Positions 43,394-49,929 of a DNA stretch of 64,000 nt are shown here, piece by piece. Position numbers and translations under genes: made by a program. Each line of letters opens with the position of its first letter. Position 1 is the stretch's first letter. The stretch comes from Trichomonas vaginalis G3 (taxonomy: Eukaryota; Parabasalia; Trichomonadida; Trichomonadidae): assembly GCF_026262505.1 (NCBI RefSeq), contig NC_067203.1, positions 15,202,392-15,266,391 on the forward strand, given 5' to 3'. Under the pieces are notes generated by a model, which was not told the DNA's origin, searched no databases, and worked only from the letters and a program-made list of their open reading frames with translations.

Positions 43394-43623
43394 AGTATGA
43401 ATGTTATGTATTAGGTCATGAACTTTGGTTGTTGCTGTTTGATGAAACAAATGAGTTAGTTATGTCAGTCAAGAGAACAGAAAAAGGCGTCAAAGGCGCC
43501 GAGCGCAAAGCGCTATATTGTGTTAGTGAAAACTGCACCAAGTCAATAAGATTAGGTTTGCATTATGAAGATGAGTTCGATACTGTTGAAGAAGTTTTGG
43601 ATAGATATTACAAATTGCTTTAA
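43354..43623 (+). CDS. Maverick protein of unknown function, 89 residues
   Basis: Intact ATG frame: MQQLTRELRAKNIKYECYVL, LGHELWLLLFDETNELVMSV, then VEEVLDRYYKLL. Small alpha/beta fold. It contains an in-frame GC hairpin (AGCGC-AAA-GCGCT, 43502-43514). Its stop overlaps the stop of the convergent gene at 43620 by 4 bp. Confidence 0.55.
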   Translation: MQQLTRELRAKNIKYECYVLGHELWLLLFDETNELVMSVKRTEKGVKGAERKALYCVSENCTKSIRLGLHYEDEFDTVEEVLDRYYKLL

Positions 43624-44234
43624 TTTACTAAAACATATTTCAAGCAAAGTTTATATTCTGTTGAAAGTTTTGTATATTCATTCGAATATTTATACTTAAA
43701 CTCAACTCCTGTAGTTCCTGGTGTTTCAATGATGCGGATGTTACCTATTTTCATGAATGGTGGCGTTTGACCACAGCATTCGATTTCAGGGTCGAGATAG
43801 TCAATGACACATTGTTTCCCTGTTATTCGTGATATAACATTTTCAAGGTCCTCCTTTGTTAGAATTATTTGGTTCTTACTTATAAGATTTGTCAAAAGCT
43901 TCTTATCGTCTTTGAGTAAAATTGTTTGGTATAACTGAAGAAGGTAATGGTCTACGTTATCTGAAGGATTTGTTTGAACATTTGTGTAAGGGTTGTCGTT
44001 GGCTTCTCTTGAAAGAATTTGGTCCAGTGGTGGATACTCTAACTTAACATCTGATGTAGCGTTAGCGTTTGAAGCTGAGTTTAAATTCACGGATTTCAGT
44101 TCTGGTTCTTTTTCTTTCAAACACTCCGAACTATAGTTCTTTATGACAATATTGTTTGTCGTTCGTGAGTCAACATTTGATGTTGGTTCAATTGGAACAT
44201 TAACGGCACCAGCTAAGATGGATTTGCTTCTCAT
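43620..44234 (-). CDS. Maverick protein of unknown function, 204 residues
   Basis: Intact. The first 100 residues are Asn/Ser-rich and look disordered (NLNSASNANATSDVKLEYPP). The C-terminal half is folded (YLLQLYQTILLKDDKKLLTN, ISRITGKQCVIDYLDPEIEC, then KIGNIRIIETPGTTGVEFKY). The disordered arm with a beta-rich C-terminus would suit a virion protein; this is inference only. Confidence 0.55.
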   Translation of the reverse strand: MRSKSILAGAVNVPIEPTSNVDSRTTNNIVIKNYSSECLKEKEPELKSVNLNSASNANATSDVKLEYPPLDQILSREANDNPYTNVQTNPSDNVDHYLLQLYQTILLKDDKKLLTNLISKNQIILTKEDLENVISRITGKQCVIDYLDPEIECCGQTPPFMKIGNIRIIETPGTTGVEFKYKYSNEYTKLSTEYKLCLKYVLVN

Positions 44235-44259
44235 TTCATATAGAATAAAAACCTTTTAT

Positions 44260-44661
44260 ATGTATGAAATGAACAATATACTCGACAAGGGTTTGAATGT
44301 AAAGCTAACGAATGAAAATATTGTTGAATTCACTGAGACAGGTGCTGTGTATAAAGATGTAGAACTACTGAACAAAAGAGCTAAGGGAAGAAGCAGGAAC
44401 ATGAACAAAGGGTGGAAGCCTATAAAAATTTATGTCAATGATGGCTCAGGAGGTTCAAACATAAAGTATGCAGAAAGTTATAGAGTTTATGCTCTCAAAG
44501 GTGAAAAGCCTTCATTTAAGAACAGCTATTCTAACGCATATCCTCAAAAGTTAACGGATGGGGAAGTGGATGATATGAATGACAGCAAAAATATTAACAG
44601 AAATGGCGACAGAGATGCATGGAATTTGTTTACCATCAGTCAATTGAAGGTTAAACTTTAA
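44260..44661 (+). CDS. Maverick protein of unknown function, 133 residues
   Basis: ATG at 44260, 25 bp from the divergent ATG at 44234. MYEMNNILDKGLNVKLTNEN, KGRSRNMNKGWKPIKIYVND, RNGDRDAWNLFTISQLKVKL. Basic middle, Gly/Asn-rich. No family recognised. Its stop overlaps the stop of the ATPase gene by 4 bp. Confidence 0.55.
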   Translation: MYEMNNILDKGLNVKLTNENIVEFTETGAVYKDVELLNKRAKGRSRNMNKGWKPIKIYVNDGSGGSNIKYAESYRVYALKGEKPSFKNSYSNAYPQKLTDGEVDDMNDSKNINRNGDRDAWNLFTISQLKVKL

Positions 44662-45545
44662 AACAATGTTGGTCGTTCCCATGGAATATTTTTGACTTTA
44701 ATGGTATTAGTCATGATATGAATCTCAAGGTATGAACGAGGAGAGATGAGAGACTTATATGCTTCCCAAATTTCTTCAAAAGGTAATGTTATACCTGACT
44801 GTTTCCAAATGAGTTCAATATCATAACGTGAGAAACCTTGAAAGATAACGAAGTCAGTTATGAGACGTTTTATGTTTAAAGCTAAAAACCTCCATGTTTG
44901 CATAAGTATTGCTACAGTTAAGTGGTAATGTCTGACTTTAGTAATGATGTTAGCTAATGGTGAGTCAGGCTTTGACACTAAACCTTTTCCGGCGAAGTCG
45001 TCGCAAACGAGCAGAGTGTTTGAAGGATACTTTTTGAAGGGGTATTTTGAAAGTTTTGATAGAATGTAGTTTGTAAGTCGTTTCATATCGTAAACTCCTG
45101 AGTACTGACGTAAGTGGTGTTTGTCAATAATTCTTTCCATCTCCTCAGAAGTCTTTTGCATTCCTGACTGTATAAATTCAACGATGGCATAATATTTCCT
45201 CTTACGTCGAATGTAACGTTGAAGAAATTCAATGAGTTCACTGTCTGGAACTTTAACGACAGAGGCTTGAACTTTTGACATAAATGTTTTCGCTGTTGAG
45301 TCCATAGAGTCTGAAGTTGCTGATATAATGATTTGGTCATAGTAAGAGTCGTTTCCTAAACGCTCTGTTATGAGTATATGACGAATGAGGTTAAATGTCT
45401 TACCTGACCCCATCTTTCCACAATAGAAATACACACCATTTGAACAGAACTCATAGTCCTTACTGAAAGGAAGAATGAGAGAAGAGTTAAGTTTGTCTGT
45501 AGTTTCATTCATGTCTTCATCTACGTCATGTATTAAATGCTTCAT
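44658..45545 (-). CDS. ATP: Maverick packaging ATPase (A32/FtsK-HerA type)
   Basis: 295 residues, intact. Walker A GKMGSGKT at about residues 43-50 after a YFYCG strand, Walker B NTLLVCDDFAG at about 180-190, then a sensor-like segment (HYHLTVAILMQTWRFLALN). This matches the genome-packaging ATPases of Mavericks, adenovirus-like elements and large DNA viruses, which pump DNA into capsids. It starts 16 bp from the divergent structural gene at 45562. Confidence 0.9.
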   Translation of the reverse strand: MKHLIHDVDEDMNETTDKLNSSLILPFSKDYEFCSNGVYFYCGKMGSGKTFNLIRHILITERLGNDSYYDQIIISATSDSMDSTAKTFMSKVQASVVKVPDSELIEFLQRYIRRKRKYYAIVEFIQSGMQKTSEEMERIIDKHHLRQYSGVYDMKRLTNYILSKLSKYPFKKYPSNTLLVCDDFAGKGLVSKPDSPLANIITKVRHYHLTVAILMQTWRFLALNIKRLITDFVIFQGFSRYDIELIWKQSGITLPFEEIWEAYKSLISPRSYLEIHIMTNTIKVKNIPWERPTLF

Positions 45546-45561
45546 TTTATCTCCATTAAAA

Positions 45562-46443
45562 ATGCAAGTCAGAAATATTCAGAACATAGCACCGAGTCTA
45601 ACTGACAAGAGTATAAAGATATACTATGAACACGTTATGATGAAACCAACCAAAATTCAAGAAAGTCAGTATACTTATGAATATCCAAGACACTGGGTAG
45701 AGTATGTAGGAGGTGAGAAAGCTATTGAAATAAGACAAGTTAGAAGTATTCCAGCAGGAAGGACAATATTATTGAAGAACTTTAATGTTTTGAGATATAA
45801 TGATGAGACAAAGAAGCAAGATAGTTTTCCTATTGCTGTGTATGTGAACCTAGACACAGGAGATGACATGAAAGTTTTTAACACAAAGCTTCAAACGGTA
45901 TTGAAAGAACAACTGACTGCGGAAGGACACCCATTACCTTCAGAAGTTACCATAGCGTATAATTTTGAAACAAACTCAATAGATTTTAAAGTCATCTCTG
46001 CAAAGAAGTCAGGTTTTACATTTAATGAAGCAGATGTATATTCGAATGAAAACTTCAAAGCTATTGCATGGTTAGATAATGACGATTGCTTTAAGAAAAT
46101 ATTTAAATTCAGTGACTCAACGATGTCAATAGATGACCTTCGTGGAATGTTACCATCGACGTTTACAGTTGAAGGTTCAGCAGGATTGCTTACAAGATTG
46201 TCAATTGGTGGTATTTGGTCTCGTGAGAACATTGTTATAAAATCCAGTATAAGTGAATTTGCTGAAGAATCTATATTATGTCTTTCAAACTATATGTATT
46301 CGCCGCCGAAGCATTATAGTATAACAAACTTTGTCAGTAAGTTTAACATAAGACTTGTCGAACCTTCTTCAATGAAAGATGTTGTGCTACCTAAAGATGG
46401 AAAGGATGGACTCATTATTGAAATGATTTTAATAGCATATTAA
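45562..46443 (+). CDS. Maverick structural-type protein, family member C
   Basis: 293 residues, intact, ATG at 45562. MQVRNIQNIAPSLTDKSIKI, a beta-rich middle (FPIAVYVNLDTGDDMKVFNT), IGGIWSRENIVIKSSIS (compare GIWDRKQAILYSNI in member A) and closing PKDGKDGLIIEMILIAY. It is the best preserved of the three paralogues. Its stop TAA is immediately followed by the ATG of the next gene. Single jelly-roll or spike-base role possible; this is inference. Confidence 0.6.
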   Translation: MQVRNIQNIAPSLTDKSIKIYYEHVMMKPTKIQESQYTYEYPRHWVEYVGGEKAIEIRQVRSIPAGRTILLKNFNVLRYNDETKKQDSFPIAVYVNLDTGDDMKVFNTKLQTVLKEQLTAEGHPLPSEVTIAYNFETNSIDFKVISAKKSGFTFNEADVYSNENFKAIAWLDNDDCFKKIFKFSDSTMSIDDLRGMLPSTFTVEGSAGLLTRLSIGGIWSRENIVIKSSISEFAEESILCLSNYMYSPPKHYSITNFVSKFNIRLVEPSSMKDVVLPKDGKDGLIIEMILIAY

Positions 46444-46641
46444 ATGAGCTTGTTTTTAAAGGTCATTCATGATGAAATAACTGTTGTAGAAGATGTTAGC
46501 AATTGTTCAGACATTTTGAAGCGTATAGATGATATAAGAAAGAAGTTTATGAATGAGAATGTTTATGTTTCATTGACTTTCTCCAGTAACGAGAACTTTT
46601 ATGAGATAATATTGAAGAGAGATGATTTTAATATGGTGTAA
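46444..46641 (+). CDS. Small Maverick protein, 65 residues
   Basis: MSLFLKVIHDEITVVEDVSN through IILKRDDFNMV. Intact. It begins directly after the stop of member C (TAAATG) and ends directly before the next gene (TAAATG). No family recognised. Confidence 0.55.
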   Translation: MSLFLKVIHDEITVVEDVSNCSDILKRIDDIRKKFMNENVYVSLTFSSNENFYEIILKRDDFNMV

Positions 46642-47154
46642 ATGGTAGCTTGGGCAGCTTTAGGCGCAATGGGAACAAAAGCATTAGCATTTGGAGCAAA
46701 AGCACTTGGGGCTTATGACGCAGTAAATAAAATGAGTGGAGGAAGAGTTTCGAAGACATTAGATGCAAATAAAGGAAAGATTGGAGGCTGGGTTGCAAAG
46801 AAGTTAAGATTAAATAAAATAGGGCTCATAAATAAAGCATCCAATTTGGTTGCGACTGAGTCAGAAAATGCTTTAGGAAAGGACGATGAGTTTGCAAAAC
46901 ACGCAAAAGACTTTAATGACCAGATGAAAGGTGAAACAATGCATTTAAATAGAGTCGATGGAACTCTTCCTCCACCAGTAGTTCTTCCGTATGGTCCCTA
47001 TGGAATGTATGGAAACCCTTACGAAAGACCATTTGACCCATTGACTGGTGGAAGTAACTGGTATCATTACGGACGAAGAAGAAAGACAGTTAAGCTGGAG
47101 ACAGACGTGAAGAAAGCAACTAAAAAGAAACCAAGGAAGAGAGTTATAAAGTAA
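46642..47154 (+). CDS. Maverick basic core/membrane-active-like protein with LxGG sites
   Basis: 170 residues, intact. An N-terminal Ala/Gly-rich amphipathic helix (WAALGAMGTKALAFGAKALG), a Lys-rich middle, a Pro/Tyr/Gly-rich segment (LPPPVVLPYGPYGMYGNPYE) and a strongly basic tail (KKATKKKPRKRVIK). MSGG-R at residues 30-34 and LTGG-S near residue 136 match the (M/I/L)xGG-x cleavage rule of adenovirus-type proteases. Overall it recalls precursor proteins such as adenovirus pVI or core proteins that are cut during maturation. The last codons lie in the right terminal repeat. Confidence 0.6.
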   Translation: MVAWAALGAMGTKALAFGAKALGAYDAVNKMSGGRVSKTLDANKGKIGGWVAKKLRLNKIGLINKASNLVATESENALGKDDEFAKHAKDFNDQMKGETMHLNRVDGTLPPPVVLPYGPYGMYGNPYERPFDPLTGGSNWYHYGRRRKTVKLETDVKKATKKKPRKRVIK

Positions 47155-47164
47155 TGAATTCAAG

Positions 47165-47215
47165 TGGGTGAAAAAACAGGTGAAAAAAGAGGTGACATCT
47201 CACCACTTCACCTAA
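47165..47215 (-). repeat. AGGTGA repeat, copy 8 (reverse)
   Basis: Mirror of copy 1 in the right terminal repeat. Confidence 0.9.
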
Positions 47216-47303
47216 ATTTATTTTTGTGCTATGTTTTCATACGTGTGAGGGTGGTGATATCATTAATTTTTTATTTATTCTGAAAATTTTTATTTGGATG
47301 TAA

Positions 47304-47589
47304 ATGACAGAACAAAAGCAACTCATACAAATCGAAAAATATAACAAACATACATTTAAACATTTATTCTTCCTTCCTGAGCATAACATGTTCTTTACAC
47401 TTCATCCTAGACCAGTTGACTTTTCATTGACTGTGTATAAAGATTGTCATGGTAGTTTTTATAAAAACTTATGATGATGAAGGTAAGTTAACAAGACTAT
47501 GCATTTCAAAACTTGAGAAACTTTATGACTTCAAGTATGACTACAATAGAGTTAACATTGACGATGAAGATATAGAAGAAAATTTATGA
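47304..47589 (+). pseudogene. Small Maverick gene inside the right terminal repeat
   Basis: Mirror copy of the gene at 25088-25371. Also broken. Coding-like codon use and conservation in both arms support that it was a gene. Confidence 0.6.
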
Positions 47590-47782
47590 GAACGTTTATT
47601 TTTTCATTAGTGAGTTCGTTAGTGAGGTGAAATGGTTGGCGGCTTTGTAAATATTTAAGGTTAAGTTAGTTTTTGCGTTCATGTTGTAAAATGTACGTTA
47701 ACGGTTTTGTCAAGTGTCAAATTCACAAGTATTGGGTAAGGTGGAACGCAGTGCCGCCGTACCCAAGACTGGTGTACTAACT

Positions 47783-47856
47783 ACTTTATATATATGTAAC
47801 TTGTTTATTTCTATTCGCAGTATTCAGGTTTGTGCTAAACACACCTTTGGACACCC
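47783..47856 (+). mobile_element. mariner element copy 2, right end
   Basis: The first five bases (ACTTT, 47783-47787) are the target duplication of the Maverick. 47788-47856 matches the end of mariner copy 1 and finishes in the intact inverted repeat TTGGACACCC, followed by TA. Confidence 0.95.
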
Positions 47857-47885
47857 TATATTAATCATAACGTTATTAATTAAAT
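47857..47885. other. Junction between mariner copy 2 and BspA-like gene 4
   Basis: Only 29 bp separate the mariner end (47856) from the first conserved codon of the BspA-like frame. The flank that other family members have before their coding region is found instead at about 23285-23680, on the far side of the insertion. Confidence 0.6.
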
Positions 47886-49889
47886 TTGTTTTGTTTTTTA
47901 CTTTATCAGTGTTCTAGCATTGTTACTCTAGAATATCGAAACTCTTACAATCGGACATATGTTATTAACTGTTCGGGGGATTCAAAAGGAGAAGTTTTTA
48001 TTCCTAAAAACGTTTCTGGTTTTTCTGGCCATGGTTTATGGGATTCTGTATTTGAGAATTGTAGAGATTTAATTACATCAGTTACGTTCGAAGAAAATAT
48101 CCAAAGTGAATTTATTACCAGATATTGTTTTTATAACTCAAGTATTGAATCTGCAAATATCAGTGGGTGCAAAAATCTAATGTCGCTTGGTGTAAATGCG
48201 TTTGGAAAATGTAAATACTTGAAATCAGTTATACTCCCTCCAAATATTTATAGAATAGAAATGAATTGTTTTGCTAACGATTACAATTTAACATCCATCG
48301 ATTTACCAGATTCTTTAGTTTTTATAGAATGCCATGCATTTGAACAAAGTGGTTTAGAAATTATTAATATTTCACCTAATTCTAAATTAGAAGCATTAGA
48401 TTATAGTTGTTTTGAAGGAACAAAACTTTCTTCAATTTTTATTCCGAAGTTTGTAAGACCATTTGAGACAAGAGTTTTTGATGATTGTATATTTTTAGAA
48501 AATATAACAGTTGATCCAGAAAATAAAAATTATAAAAGTGATTCTAAATCAGTTTATAGAGGAACAGATAATTCTACATTATTTAAAGTTGTTAGCAGAT
48601 ATTTAGGTGAATATATTGTTGCGAAACATGTTACAAAAATTTCATATAATTGTTTTTCATATTGTGTAAATATATCATCAATTCAACTTCATAATGAATT
48701 AACATCTATTGAAGAGTATGGGATATCTAAATGTACATCATTGAAAAGTATAATAATTAAAGGAAATATTTCTAAATTAAATAACGGAATATTTGCACAT
48801 TGTTCATCATTGCCAAATATTATAATCCCAGAAATAATAACTGATATTGGTAAATACGCATTTTATAATTGCACATCATTAACAAATATTACAATTCCAA
48901 AATCAGTGACAAAAATTGATTCTAATACATTCAGTTATTGCATATCATTAACAAACTTTACAATTCCTGAAACGATAACAGATGTTGGAGAATATGCATT
49001 TAAAAATTGCACATTATTAACAAATATTACAATTCCAAAATCAGTATCAAAAATTGATTCTGAAACATTCAGTTATTGCATATCATTAACAAATTTTACA
49101 ATTCCTGAAACGATAATTGAAATTGGATCTGATGCATTCAGTTCTTGCACATCATTAGTCAATATTGTTTTTCATGAGAAACTAACAAGGATTGGACCTT
49201 ATGCGTTTGGTGGTTGCACATCATTAACAAATGTTTCAATTCCCGAGTCAATAAACCATATTACAGATGGTTTATTTCATCATTGCAATTCATTAACAAG
49301 TTTTATAATTCCAAATAATGTAAAGCATATTGGACGTGGTGCATTTGCCAATTGTAGATCGCTAACAACTATTTCAATTCCAGAGAATGTAACATATATT
49401 GGAGATTACGTATTTGGAAATTGCATACCGTTAGCAAGTATAATAATTCCAGGAAGTATTTCGAATATTGAATTTTATGCATTTAAAAATTGTACAAATC
49501 TCAAAAGTATATATTTCCGAAATATATCTAATTTCATCAGATTTGATCGAGGTGTATTTTCTGATATTCCAAATCCGATGAATATTTATATTCCTGGAAA
49601 TTTTAATCTTATTGATCTTTTTGAAAGAAATATATTCCCAAACAGAAGTCATTTATTTGTTACAAGTCAAACAAGATTATCACAATTATGTAAAATTCTC
49701 TTTGGTGAAAAGTCTGTTTATGTTCATATGCAAGAAATGACTCATATTCAAGATAATATAACAAACAAAGTCATCGAATTCATAGCGATTGATATCATAT
49801 ATCAAAAAACAAAGCATAAATGTGTTTATGATAAAACACATTCGTTATTTCTTTCGAATACATTTGCATGTCTTAACAGAGGTAAATAA
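47886..49889 (+). CDS. BspA-like TpLRR protein 4
   Basis: 667 residues, the longest and least damaged of the family here. Hydrophobic start (FCFLLYQCSSIVTLEY), TpLRR repeats with core AFxxCxSLTNIxIPxxVxxI, ENITVDPENKNYKSD insert, then about ten further repeats, IYIPGNF segment and conserved tail (FGEKSVYVHMQEMTHIQDN, VIEFIAI). The tail frame is continuous here, unlike genes 2 and 3. No in-frame ATG follows the TAA at 47877-47879. Likely a secreted or surface adhesion protein by family. It ends 41 bp from the convergent karyopherin-like gene. Confidence 0.8.
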   Translation: MFCFLLYQCSSIVTLEYRNSYNRTYVINCSGDSKGEVFIPKNVSGFSGHGLWDSVFENCRDLITSVTFEENIQSEFITRYCFYNSSIESANISGCKNLMSLGVNAFGKCKYLKSVILPPNIYRIEMNCFANDYNLTSIDLPDSLVFIECHAFEQSGLEIINISPNSKLEALDYSCFEGTKLSSIFIPKFVRPFETRVFDDCIFLENITVDPENKNYKSDSKSVYRGTDNSTLFKVVSRYLGEYIVAKHVTKISYNCFSYCVNISSIQLHNELTSIEEYGISKCTSLKSIIIKGNISKLNNGIFAHCSSLPNIIIPEIITDIGKYAFYNCTSLTNITIPKSVTKIDSNTFSYCISLTNFTIPETITDVGEYAFKNCTLLTNITIPKSVSKIDSETFSYCISLTNFTIPETIIEIGSDAFSSCTSLVNIVFHEKLTRIGPYAFGGCTSLTNVSIPESINHITDGLFHHCNSLTSFIIPNNVKHIGRGAFANCRSLTTISIPENVTYIGDYVFGNCIPLASIIIPGSISNIEFYAFKNCTNLKSIYFRNISNFIRFDRGVFSDIPNPMNIYIPGNFNLIDLFERNIFPNRSHLFVTSQTRLSQLCKILFGEKSVYVHMQEMTHIQDNITNKVIEFIAIDIIYQKTKHKCVYDKTHSLFLSNTFACLNRGK

Positions 49890-49929
49890 ATAAAATGATA
49901 ATATATTTTTTATTCATGAGTTTTAATTT

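Larger units (their letters stand above)
24895..47782. mobile_element. Maverick/Polinton element, 22.9 kb, broken
   Basis: Terminal inverted repeats of about 645 bp beginning AGTTAGTACACC bound the element, and the 5-bp target duplication ACTTT lies at 24890-24894 and 47783-47787. It encodes family B polymerase, integrase, packaging ATPase, a capsid-like protein and accessory genes on both strands, the standard Maverick set of T. vaginalis. I could not recognise an adenovirus-type protease. About a dozen breaks are spread over its genes, so it is a fossil. The terminal repeats are almost identical and it lies inside a mariner, so it is young and postdates that mariner. Confidence 0.97.
47133..47782 (-). 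repeat. Maverick right terminal inverted repeat
   Basis: About 650 bp, complementary to the left repeat. Its inner edge includes the last codons of the basic core-like gene (46642-47154). Confidence 0.95.

Noticed and set aside
25456-47215. AGGTGA repeats as a CRISPR array
   Set aside because: The copies are dispersed over 22 kb, in both orientations, with no regular spacers and no cas genes.
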